Assembly (NCBI GenBank): GCA_020205615.1
Contig: CM035170.1
Location: forward strand, 28,615,568 to 28,679,567
DNA from: Panax quinquefolius
Lineage: Eukaryota; Streptophyta; Magnoliopsida; Apiales; Araliaceae
Direction: 5' to 3'
DNA: 64,000 nucleotides
The notes beneath the pieces were generated by a model. It did no database searches, was not told where the DNA came from, and worked only from the letters and a program-made list of their open reading frames with translations. How positions within the stretch are numbered: position 1 is the stretch's first letter; each line of letters starts with the position of its first letter. Of the stretch, positions 48,363 to 59,244 are shown piece by piece. Position numbers and translations under genes: made by a program.

Positions 48363-50801
48363 TTGAGCAGTTCGAAGAATGTGGGTATTTGATTTAGAGA
48401 GGTTTATGAGAGATGGCTGATTGTGATTTGATAAAGCTCTGGAGTGTTAATCTGTTCTGGCTCTTGAGAGGATTTTAGGGTTTGGAAATGGGAGGGAGAA
48501 AGGTTCAATAGCTTCTGATAACTGTCTGCAGATTTGAAATTATCTTTATGATAGTTCCTTCTAACTCTGCATAACCAGTGATGTGTCAACTGACCATTAG
48601 TTGCACGATGCCCAGTAATGAGTTGTAACTCCCCATAACTTTTTAGTTAGATATTTCCTTTTAGAAGAGTAGACGTTTAAACGACGTGGCTTTGACCGTT
48701 GACCTTTTGATTCATAGAGTAGCATGGTAAGGCAGCTATGAACTCTACGATTTCCTTTGTTGACTCAACGATCAACTTTTGAGAGATGTTGCAGTGGATG
48801 GCTTTGACTTCTATCCTCATTCTGATGCAGCATAGTTTGATCACTGATATATTCGAACTTATCTCCTCATTTTGAATGGTTGAGAAATTGTCTCATTTTC
48901 CAAGCTCCTTATGAACTGGAGTACCCTTTGGTAGGACTACGATCGTCGAGTTGTCTTCTACGATCGCTGAGGTTGCACTGCGATGGTGGAGTTCTCTTCA
49001 ACCTTGACTCTACGATCGTTGACTGACTTAGTCCTTGAGATGAATTTGATCAATCAATTCTACTGGGTTAAGGTAGCCCAGGAAGGGCCAACCTCTTATA
49101 CTGAGCTAAGGGCCAGGTTTGTCCCTGAGGCACTTTCCAGATGAAATACTTTAGAAGTGATTTACAATGATATCTTATTTGACCTTTTCTGGTGGGGAGG
49201 TCCTCTACCAACTTTGGACAATTGCATTTGCTGTAATCGTGGTGTCCTCCTGCTTCTATACTGCGATCAGATGTTTGATCATAGGTACTCCACGATTTTA
49301 AGTTGGGTGGCTGAAAGGTTATCAGTAGTACGTTTTGAGACGTTCCTACTGACTATGGTTCTTCATTTAGGTTCATCAGCCACAAAGTTTTGGGACTCTG
49401 TAGCTGGTACATTTTTTCATAGTATAACTCAGTGCTGTTGTTTCTCAACAGATCGCTGCTCCCATGGTTGATGTTGTCTTTCCAAATAGATGTGATTCCT
49501 TTTACTTTAGGTTCATTTAAAGGCAGCCTCACATATCTCCTTCTGACTGGAATCACAATTATCACTTAGATCTCCTTGTATCGTGGACATGGATATTTTC
49601 AAGACTGATCACTCTACGATCTTTTGACAGCACTACAAACGTAGTCTTCTTTGTCAGTCTTGTGAGTGTGAAGTTCTGCTCCCGTAATGAGTTCCTCTTG
49701 ACTTAAGCTCAATGATCCTCTGTTATGAGCTCCCTTGAGCATTCTTCTCATATAGCATGCCTTTCTTGATTTGAGCATATAGGACCCTCTTCTTCTTTGG
49801 TTGCATGGCTTGCTCCCATATATAGATTTGCAGCCATGTGAGCTTTACTCAGGTTAGCTCAATGGGTCTTCAAGGACAGGCTTGGACTTATAGAAATTTT
49901 ATCAGAATCACTTTTGAAAGCGATCCTTAGCCTTTTCTTTGGTTGAGTCTTCTTGATCAAGTCTCCCGCTTGAAAGATTCCTTAGTGTGGTTAGATGGAC
50001 TGTGTACTGCAGTTTTAAATATATTTCTATTTTTGGTACCCATAATTAAATGGGTCCTGCTAGGTTAGTTTTCTAAACCCATGCTCCTCTTATATTTGGA
50101 TAATCATCACATTTATCACCAACAACTATTCATGCATAAAACTAGTTTTAGATAACACATTTTGATATGCATGAAGGTGAGTGTGTATAAGGTTTGACAT
50201 TTAATAACACACTCTTTATCTATGATGGTTTCATCATTTGCTGGGTTATGTTCACAATGTTTAATTGTTCACAGAGTGAGAATCAACTCTACGATTTAGG
50301 AGTATCTAGTTGATTCATGGAGGTAATCAGTTTCTACATATCATCAAGATACTCTTTTAGAACTTATCATACTCGGTGTGTTATCAAACACTTAGAGCTA
50401 GGATTTGCATACATACTAACCCACCAGCAAGGATTACTTCACATAGAATTAATTTGGCCTGTGATGCTCTTATGACCCATTTCAAGTATCCTTCAAGGTG
50501 TCATCTTCAACCTAAAACTTGGATGGAGTGAAAGTTTATAGACATTTGAGTTTCCATCCTCAGGGTACTTTCTCTCTTCACCTTTTTAGGTAGATTACGA
50601 CTTCTTGACAGAATACTGTTATGGTTCATAAGAAGGTGCATTAATGATGTACACATGTATAATAGTGAGGAACCGTAACTTTTTACTATTAGTCTCTTAA
50701 CAGTCATTTATCTTGGATATACTGATTTTAGGCATTGATGTGCATAGCTTCACATTTGCTCCTGACAATTTGTTGGCCTTTAATCAATCAGTCGTAATTA
50801 A
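48363..50801 (-). other. S leader region, no gene recognised
   Basis: About 2.4 kb with no conserved coding frame on either strand. Four exact CTCTACGAT motifs (48743, 49008, 49612, 50287) tie it to the LTR and ORF of S. The CACTA element begins at 50802. Confidence 0.5.
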
Positions 50802-50814
50802 CACTACAAGAAAA
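50802..50814 (+). repeat. CACTA terminal inverted repeat, one end
   Basis: CACTACAAGAAAA. The flanking bases are TAA, so the 3-bp TSD would be TAA or similar, but the other end is not visible for comparison. Confidence 0.9.
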
Positions 50815-50819
50815 GGGTC

Positions 50820-51142
50820 TATCAGCGATCGCGCATTAGCGACCGCATTTGGTCGCAGATGGATATTAGCGACTGAGTGCAGTCGCTGATAGTCGTCACG
50901 CATAAAATCCAGTCGCTGGGATGCACATCAGCGACCACTATAAGCGACCGGTATATCTGCGACCGCTAATAGCGACTGAATTTGTCATTTCGGTCGCTAA
51001 GCTAAGTCAGCATAACTCAGGGCCAAAGGCTGACATGGTCCACATGTCCGCGACTGCTATCAGCGACCGTAGGGCGGTCGCTGATACCCTCAAATGCTTA
51101 ACAGTCTCTAAAAGATATCAGCGACCACATGCGGTCGCTGAT
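50820..51142. repeat. CACTA subterminal motif array (GCGACC/GGTCGC)
   Basis: About 16 copies of AGCGACC, AGCGACT or their complements in both orientations within 320 bp, for example CAGCGACCAC and GCGGTCGCTGA. Subterminal repeats of CACTA elements are binding sites for the element's own TNPA-type protein. Confidence 0.85.
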
Positions 51143-51559
51143 TCTAAAAAATTGAAAAATAGCTTTTTGCTATTTTGCATAATTCCCAAAAAACTGTACC
51201 TGTTTTGTACCTGCTATATCCCAACACACATACACAACAATATAAACAATGTGCACAACAATATAAACATCCATCGTCCACCAAACTAGCTAGCTAGTAT
51301 ATAAACTATATATATAAACCTTTAAAAATCGCTATAAATTGAATAAATAACCACAAATCTAATGTTTAAGTAACGTACAGACATCCAAAGAATGAATATA
51401 CAAGTACAAGCTTATACTATAACTACAAAACTGATCTAAAGCAGGTACGTCAAGCATCATCGCCTGCTTGATCACCACCAGTAATTAATAAAATAATAAA
51501 ACAAGTTACAAATATAAGAACTATGTTGATCTTGATATATATTACGATAATATATACAA

Positions 51560-52460
51560 CAAATTGATTTTATACCTCGTCGCCATCCCCATGTTGTCCT
51601 CGCTGTCATTGCCGCTCGCTTACGGTAACTCCTCAGGATCAAGAGCCCCCATATGCCCGCCCAGTATCTTCAAAAGATTTCGATCTCGACATATAGCTCT
51701 CACACAATCGGTAGGAGTATGAAAATGTAGATGACTTGATCGATGATGTGAAGATCGAGTAGCAGTCGCTTAAGCCATCAAGGATGGGCGTCGTCAATGT
51801 CCTCGACCTTTAATGTAGTTCTTCTTCACAATGTACGCCTCTCCCACGCTCTTGATCAATAGTGGACGTGGAGTGCCTTCAGGATAACGCTCATTCAATA
51901 AATGCTTATAAGTATCCTGTCATCATGTTAACAATTAAATAGTTAAAAATAAATTCTGTAAGCATTGATAAACAAGATCATGTTGTTAAAACTTATTACC
52001 GCTATCTGGATAGCATTAGGCAGACCATCACGGGTAGCCACGTACACATCCAGCCAATGGATAGGTGTACCTTGAGACTGAGACTACTATACAAAAAATA
52101 GCACAATATTACTAAGTAAAAATGTGATATATTTTCTAGAATTCATGATTGTAAACATATTAAAACTTGTAAATACGCACCTCGCGGATATGTCGCAAGT
52201 GTGAAATATCGCCACCAGTATGTCCCTTTCGCCTTTTCGCCATCGGGTACACCCGAGGATCTATTGGTGGAGGTATTCTTTCGTTTTTCACCCAGCTCTC
52301 AGCTCTCCATTGGGCATACATCTCAGCCCATATGGACTGAGTGCACCACCAGGGGCTATGCTCATGCATATAATCCTCTCCCTGGCCTGGACGGTCTATC
52401 TCGACATTATGAAGGGCTTTTTGTCTTTCTTTGTTCAAATTGTCTTTGGTGCGGACCACG
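51560..52460 (-). pseudogene. CACTA transposase C-terminal region exons
   Basis: Minus-strand pieces: EDYMHEHSPWWCTQ, then WAEMYAQWRAESWVKNERIP and KRRKGHTGGDISHLRH at 52390-52160; TPIHWLDVYVATRDGLPNAI at about 52068-52000; DTYKHLLNERYPEGTPRPLL then KSVGEAYIVKKNYIKG at about 51918-51805. The HTGG motif and the alternating coding and AT-rich stretches suggest an exon-intron layout as in En/Spm-type genes. Stops are present. Confidence 0.65.
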
Positions 52461-53150
52461 CACTTCTACCAGAATAATGTCTGTATCACTGAAGCCTGCA
52501 CGTCCTCCCATCTATACTGTTTCTGCAAATAAAACAACAATAATAACATTACTAAACAATTATCCTTTGAATATTATATTATCTCATATAATTTAAAAAA
52601 CATATCTCAAATTCAAATTTCAAACAACATCTTTTGTGGGCGATAGGTGTCTTCGCCACGTAATCACAGTGTGTGTAGCCAATTACATAAAACAAACACA
52701 CCGTGATATGCACTTGACAATCTTATTATCTGAAAAATCACTATAATATACAACAATTTACATCAGTGATAAGTAGATATATTAAAGCAATTTACATCTA
52801 AGTTATAATACTTATGAACATTTTTCAAACTTATACTTATAATACTTAAAAAAAAATCGCCAGAGTCTCCCCTACAATATAGACTAGCCACATGCACGAC
52901 GGCATGCATATATATAGACATTTCTAGGCACCCAAGACACAAACCAAGAGAAATATACAAATTCCCAATACAATAAGCATATTAACATCAATTAACATAT
53001 TAACATCAATTTACATCAACAATAAGTAGATATATTAAAGTAATTTACATCTAAGTTCTATATATCTTGTATAAATTGAATCTTAAATGCTTATATATAA
53101 ATGATATATACGGGACGTACGTGCACCTTGTCATCTATTCATTTTCCTTA
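52461..53150. other. CACTA intron or deletion scar, AT-rich
   Basis: No coding motif. An ACATCTAAGTT..TAAAGYAATTTACATC stretch repeats at about 52750-52805 and 53010-53055. The large Transposase_21 core expected here is missing. Confidence 0.45.
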
Positions 53151-53482
53151 TAAAACAACATACAATCGTTGGGACATGCATCGATCTTTCGGTATCCAAG
53201 ACCCAACTTCTTCACCATTTTCTTACAAAATTAATAGTTACCAAGCAATTTCTCATCGTCAAGCAACATACTCTTAATGGCCTTCAAGAGAGACTCAAAA
53301 CACTCATGGCTCATGTTGTGATCAGCCTTGATGTTAAGTAATGTCGCCATCGCAGCATAATGTAGTGTGTTTGGTGCAACCATGCCACAAAACGGCTCGC
53401 TACCCCCTCGTCTAACAACTTAAAGAAGTCTTTGGCATCGTAATTCATAGGTTGCTCTTCTTTTGCTCCCAATCAAAATCTT
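53150..53482 (-). pseudogene. CACTA transposase (Transposase_21-like), middle fragment
   Basis: Minus strand: NYDAKDFFKLLDEG, KADHNMSHECFESLLKAIKS, then FCKKMVKKLGLGYRKIDACP and NDCMLFYKENE. This matches the K-x-D-H-x-S..C...L...KK-x-V..LGL....I..C-x-N.CMLY landmark of plant CACTA transposases. It connects to 61674 across element D. Confidence 0.8.
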
Positions 53483-54229
53483 TGTGAGACCCTGATTTTA
53501 TCAATAAAGATTTAAATTTTGTCAAAATAATTTTTTATATTATGGTGTGAATTTGAGATAATATTATAGTTGTGGGTAGTATTTATAAATTTTGCAAAGT
53601 ATGCAAGTGGTTATATTATATTCGATTGGTCTGGAATATTCGGTTTAGCGTGGAATATTCGTATAACTACTCATCATCATTGGTGGACCCTAATAATGTA
53701 ATTATTGTTTGATCGAGAAAACGACAAAAATATTTTATTAAAATAACGGCGGAAGTTTTACCGTTGATATTGTTGAACTACTCTAGTAGTAAAAGTACAA
53801 AGAATACGTGTGGTTGTATAAGAAGCACACCTGTATTGATTATTGATGCCTATGTGAGAAGTCACTCGGTTTGATTCCATTATTGTCGATTAATAATATG
53901 AATTATTATAGCGATAATGACGCTTTTGTTTTATTCAGATTATTAACGTAATAAAATGTAAACATCTTTTTATATAAAATAGAATACTTTATTAAAGTTA
54001 TTCTATAAATAGAATATATTATATTTTATTATGCATAGTGTTGCATAGTAGTATTTTGCATAGTGTTTTTGCATAGTATTGCGTATAAAGTTTGCATAGT
54101 AAAAATATTTTTATATAAATAGAATATATTATATTTTATTTAAAAGATTTTTCTTTAAATATGGACCGTCGATTAAAGTAAATCAATCTGGACCGCTTCA
54201 TGGATTAGTTACTATGCATTCCATTTTCC

Positions 54230-54238
54230 TATAAATAG
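54230..54238 (+). promoter_or_regulatory. TATA box of D 5' LTR
   Basis: TATAAATAG, followed by AGCTCATTCCTTCATTATTT and ACTCTAGAGAGAG as in G2. Confidence 0.65.
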
Positions 54239-54589
54239 AGCTCATTCCTTCATTATTTTCTTACGAATTCATTGAAACTCTAGAGAGAGAAATTATAGAG
54301 AGAAGCTATATAGAGAAAATTATAGAAAGAAGAAGAGTATTCTCGCTACTTCACTATTTCTATATTCATTTTTTTACTAGTAGTGGGTGTTATTCTTTCT
54401 TCTTGAAGAGAACTTCATTATTTCATTCACTATTATTCTGTTGAATAACCTCGTAAAAGTGGCATACCCTATACATAACCTCAGATAATGCTGCATACCC
54501 TATACTTGGTGAAATCCTTATGTTATTCCATCGCTTATTATTCTCATTGAATAACTTTTGTACGCTGCCGTTTACCCTATACTTGGTGA

Positions 54590-54900
54590 CATTCTTCTAT
54601 TATTCTCGTTGGAACATCCTCGCTGTGTTTTTACACCGGACTGGTTCCGCTCTTTATTATTATTCTCATTGGAACATCCTGCATGTGTTTTTTACACCGG
54701 ACTTCGGTTCCGCCTTTTATTATTCTGCTGGAACATCCTGCTCATGTGTTTTACACCTGACCGGTTCCGCCTTTTTATCATTCTGCGTGGAATATCCTAT
54801 CTCGTGTGTTTTACACCGGATCCGGTTCCATCTTTATTATTCTCGTTGAACATCCTGCTTGCGTGAATTTCACCCGACCGTTCCGTTATTATTATTATTC
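54590..54900 (+). repeat. About 62-bp tandem repeat in D 5' LTR
   Basis: Five units built of TTATTATTCT..TTGGAACATCCT, then a variable CATGTGTTTTACACCGGA and CCGGTTCCGCC. Similar arrays lie at about 60340-60610 and 40300-40500. Confidence 0.85.
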
Positions 54901-55970
54901 ATTGAATAACTCGCCTTGCGCAAGCACCGCATGCACGGTGATTTCTTTTGTTATTCCATTCTTTATTATACCCATTGGTTAAAACTTTGACTTCTATACT
55001 CCATGAAATTAGTAGAATATCCTTGATATTTGCGCTTCATCCAAAGATCTTTTCATGGAAATATTCTTCCGATCATTCTTGAATTTTACTCTCGTAAACA
55101 AGATCATGTTGACAATCTGGACGTTAATAATTCATGGATTAAATAATTCTTGAACTTGTTTTATTGAATTACTATGTCATTGTCATCATCCTCATGTTAT
55201 ATTATGTTATCTTTGGTTTACGTGCATAGATGAACTCAGTATGATTATGACCAGGATCATTAAGATAATCATGACTTGATATAAATGATGTGACAAAAGT
55301 CCTCGCTGTCTGTAATGCAAAGTTGATGGATAGTTTTTGGTATGATTATGACCAGGGTGATTCTAAGATAGTCATGACCATTGATAATTTGATGAAAATC
55401 CTTGACCGTGGTACAGGGATGATTAGATGTGGTGGTTTATTTATTGTCGAGTCTCAAATGATAAAAATTGATGAAAACTTTTTAAACCTAAAAGATAGTA
55501 GATTTTATTCTCTACTTGACTCTTTTAATGGATTGCTTATTCCGGCCGCAGCTTAAACCGTTGTCTATTATATTTTATCGCTTTAACACCGTTTGAAGGC
55601 TAATGATAATTTATTCTGCATTATCTTAGTCATAATATTTCTTCTTTGGGCTAGTTGAGCTCACCTTTTCTTTCACCGTTTCTTCTCTTGAAATGAGAAC
55701 ATAGCCGGGACGAAGTCGTGGAACGGAGTAATGGTCCGTAGGATAGCATTAGTAGTCCTCACTATTCGTGAAATAGTGTGATAATAGTTGTAATAAGGAC
55801 TCCTTTTGAGTTTGTATAATATCTAGTAGACAATATTTGTATTCAAACTCACACGCTTTATGTCGATTGTACACTACGCTAGCTATATTAGTAAGTTGTA
55901 TTTGAATTTATGTACCATGTAAGTGGCGACCCAAGATGGGTGACGATACCTAATTTTGGGGGCGCCACAA

Positions 55971-55982
55971 TTGGTATCGAGC
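55971..55982 (+). other. D primer binding site
   Basis: TTGGTATCGAGC one base after the LTR. It is close to the tRNA-Met type TTGGTATCAGAGC with one base missing. Confidence 0.7.
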
Positions 55983-57200
55983 TTAGGATATGATCCCGGC
56001 CGAGATGTGAGATAAGAACTAGGAGGGAGAGACGGGAATTCCTTCGCTAGTATGACCTACCTAAGATTATTTGTTATTTAATTGGTCGATCGTAGTATAG
56101 GGATAATATTTGATATATTAGTTAACCCTTTTGCTTCACAATTCCTTTCGTGTAATAAGAGTGTAGCTAAGTCGAGCTGGGGTAATAGTGGAATAGAAAT
56201 CGGTGGTCATCATTTAATAGTTATATTTGGTGAATCAACTAGGGTGAGTCGAACCCAACGTTGAAAGAGTGTTTTGCCACTATCATACAAGATGTCTAAT
56301 GACATACAACCTCGTGTCATCATAAGATGTGGATGTGCTCATCCACTTTCTCGAGTATATTTACGAGCACTACCTATATGATCTTGGTGTTTGTTTGAAG
56401 TATAATTCTCAATTTGAGACAAAGGAGATAGTGATAAATCAAGAGAAGACTCACCATCGGGAAGAATATGATAGTAATCTTCTCATTTTTCTTTGGGGTC
56501 TATTAGGTAAACCAAGGATAATTCAGGGCCATATGATATCTATTATAACCTGAAGCATGGCCTCCCATGTACGAAGGTTTCCTTGAGCACTTCCCAAAGA
56601 TTCTAATTTCTAAAACAGCTTTTGATTATACATTTATGTAAGGTGTCATTGTGACGTATATCCAAAGTTGGGATGAAAGTCACAATTGGTATCAATGTAA
56701 CGTATCATCCAAGTCTTGGATAAGAGTAGCGCTTTTGAATGATATTTCTATCATTAATAAATTTCTTGACGATTCTTGAAGATTTCCTAGCCTACTTAGA
56801 GCGTGAAATCGAATTTTGTATCAATTCCCAATACAAAAACCCATTTCTTAAACCCTCAAATATTTCTTCAACTAAAAGGATCTGTTTACGAGGATTATGA
56901 TGAAAGTCATAATAAAAGCATTGGACTAATGAAAATCATGGGTATATGAAGTATTAGTAAGTTTTATGATGAGTTATGTTGGTTGGTATGTGAAAACATG
57001 AAAGTTTCTTAGAAATCACAATGAGTTGAAAATCGATTTTGGTGAAAACGTAATATGAAATTCAATTGACCATATCTCCTATTATATTTTGAATTTTTGA
57101 GTATGGTCAAGTTCTAGAGTTAGATCTATGAGTTACCTAACTAATCCAAGTGGAATTACTGGAAAATGTGTTGTAGATTTTTGTGTGGACTGATTTTAGC
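55983..57200 (+). other. D interior, first part, no gene recognised
   Basis: About 1.2 kb. ORFs of 60-74 codons exist, but no zinc knuckle, protease, RT or integrase motif is readable. Confidence 0.5.
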
Positions 57201-57980
57201 AAATGAGACCAAAGCTGTAAATTTCGAAAATGCTACTGCCCAGAAACTTTAAAGGACTGTTTTGGCCACTTAAATTATGAGAAAAATTCTGGCCTTTTGG
57301 GACATGAAATTATATGGTATAAAGTACCTCCTGTCCAAAAATGAGCTCATTCTGACTTAAAATGAGCAAGTTATGACTATTTTAATATTTAGGTTTTTCC
57401 GACAAAAATGCTATAACCCAGTTCTATAACTCCGATGACCATGAAATTTAAACCGAAGCTCACGTTAACATGTGTAAGGTCCTGCCAAGATTTGGGAATT
57501 TTGGAGTTAAACTTGAGGTAGCTAATTTCTTAAGAAATTAAGTGGAAATTGATTTTTAAAAAATAGTAAATGAATTTTAAAAATTCTGAGAAAAATATAT
57601 TTTCATTATGGGACTATATTATGCTAAATCCCAGAAAAGAAATATTTTTGGGGCTGATTTGGTATTTTTCATGAAAATAGTTTAGTTACGAACATATGAG
57701 TTAAATATGTTATGTGTGAAGTAACAAAGTTGAAAATAGGATTTTATGGCTAGAGAATCCTATATAGAGTATATGCATATTTTTGAGGGATTTGATAATT
57801 GGTAATGATATCTTATGAGTATGGCATTTTTGAATGATTAAATGCATTATATGGTAAAGCGTAAACAATTAAGATAAATTGTTTATAAATTTAAGAAGTG
57901 ATTAAAATATTGGTATAATATTAATGATATTAGATTATTAGATTATTAAGTGATTGATAACATGGGGATATTCTTGAATC
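57200..57980 (+). repeat. B-LTR-like segment inside D
   Basis: Parallel to the B LTR read on the minus strand. It shares AGTACCTCCTGTCCAAAAAT, GAGCTCATTCTGACTTA, CAAGTTATGAC, ATAACTCCGATG and CTAATTTCTTAAGAAATTA. Similarity is clearest at 57270-57545 and fades outward. Confidence 0.75.
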
Positions 57981-58074
57981 TCGGATAAATTATATTATAA
58001 ATGTTTAATATTTATCCTTTATCTTATTTGATTGATTCTTTATATCATTATCCTCATGTTTATATTTTTTTAAA

Positions 58075-59110
58075 GTCATCTCGTGGCTTACGTATAGATG
58101 GAATTGGTATGATTATGACTGTGGATTGTTCTTGGTATAATCATAACCAGTAATTGAAAACACAATTATCTTTGGTCGTAGTGCATGGATAATTTGTGGT
58201 CGTGATACTAATGAATATCCTCGGCCTCAGTAGTGCGTGGATGATTCGATGATGTGGATTAATTATTGAAATTTGAGTCTCGTGAATGAAATATTAATTC
58301 ATGGATGTGTTCAAAGTCATCTCATGGCTTACGTGCATAGATGGACTTGGTATGATTATGACCAGGATCATTCGGTATAATCATAATCAGAATTGAAAAC
58401 ACAATTATCTTTAATAGTGCATGGATAATTTGTGGTCGTGATACTAATGAATACACGATTATCTTTGGTCGTAGTGTATGGATAATTTGTGGTCGTGATA
58501 CTAATGAATATCCTTAGCACAGAAGTGCGTGGGATGATTCGACGATGTGGATTAATTATTGAAATGAGTCTCAAGAATGAAATATTAATTCATGGATGTG
58601 TTCAAAGTCATCTCATGGCTTACGTGCATAGATGGACTTGGTATGATTATGACCAGGATCATTCGGTATAATCATAACCAGTAATTGAAAACACAATTAT
58701 CTTTAGCCGTAGTGCATGGATAATTTGTGGTCGTGATACTAATGAATACACGATTATCTTTGGTAGTAGTGCATGGATAATTTGTGGTCGTGATACTAAT
58801 GAATATCCTCGGCCCGTAGTGCGGTGGATGATTCGATGATATGGATTAATTATTGAAATGAGTCTCAAAGAATGAAATATTAATTCATTGATGTGGTAAA
58901 AGTCATCTTTGGTCAGTAGTGCATTGATAGACTTGGTATGATTATGACCACGGATTATTCGGTATAATCATGATCAGATTGAAAACATGAATATCCTTAG
59001 CCAAGAAAGGATATGGATAATTCATGGTTGTGATATTATTGTCGAGTCTCAAATTATTGGTTTTACGTTTGTATATCTTTAGCTCAGTGTAGTGCAAAGA
59101 TGAATTGTTA
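58075..59110 (+). repeat. D interior tandem array, about 240-295 bp units, from an LTR leader
   Basis: Unit starts (GTCATC) at about 58075, 58315, 58607 and 58902, giving periods of about 240, 292 and 295 bp. Each unit holds GGCTTACGTGCATAGATGGA, TATGATTATGACCAGGATCA and several GTAGTGCATGGATAATT motifs. Units 2 and 3 have an extra sub-repeat of about 52 bp. It is homologous to single-copy sequence in the G2 LTR (40795-41050). Confidence 0.85.
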
Positions 59111-59228
59111 ATGAATAGCTTTGGCATTTCAAAGATGAATTTAATATTTTTAAACGATAAAGGTATTCTAGGTATCCTCACTTCTTTATCATACCAGTAT
59201 CGCACTTCTAATTTCGAGGGCTTAAATT

Positions 59229-59244
59229 CCATAAGGAGGGAGAT
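59229..59244 (+). other. D polypurine tract
   Basis: CCATAAGGAGGGAGAT directly before TGTGAGACC. The preceding AATTTCGAGGGC resembles the usual gypsy GAGGACGAA stretch. Confidence 0.8.

Larger units (their letters stand above)
42046..50801 (-). mobile_element. Element S: LTR retroelement with one long ORF, no pol seen, 5' end outside window
   Basis: Read on the minus strand: leader (50801-48363), a broken ORF of about 1000 codons (48362-45318), PPT (45050-45036), 3' LTR (45035-42046). It interrupts G1. The left flank is CATAC. The 5' LTR and the matching TSD are not in the window, probably because the CACTA transposon separates them. The PPT (AATAGGGGGAGAT) is of the copia type, but no pol supports a lineage. 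Confidence 0.7.
53483..55969 (+). repeat. D 5' LTR
   Basis: 2487 bp, TGTGAGACCC to GGGGGCGCCACA. TATA box at 54230-54238. Repeat array of GGTTCCG..GGAACATCCTG..GTTTTACACC units at 54590-54900. GGCCCGTAGTGC-related units at 55205-55445. The 3' end is shared with G2, G3 and C. Confidence 0.93.

Noticed and set aside
50757..50769. TTGCTCCTGACA as the end of a 5' LTR of S
   Set aside because: The preceding sequence does not match the 3' LTR, and the following bases do not match the CATAC flank.
50802..51142. CRISPR-like array of short repeats
   Set aside because: Units lie in both orientations with irregular spacing next to a CACTA terminus in plant DNA. These are subterminal transposon motifs.
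52160..52459. Host gene exon (99 codons, basic)
   Set aside because: It lies between the CACTA terminus and transposase fragments on the same strand and has the HTGG motif of CACTA proteins.
54520..54866. Overlapping plus-strand ORFs with repeated YYSRWNIL-like text
   Set aside because: The 60-62-bp tandem repeat has few stops in two frames, which creates repetitive ORFs. The same occurs at 60282-60676 and 40273-40494.
58075..58970. Centromeric or subtelomeric satellite
   Set aside because: Only about four units, and they derive from the LTR leader of G2/D, inside a bounded LTR element.
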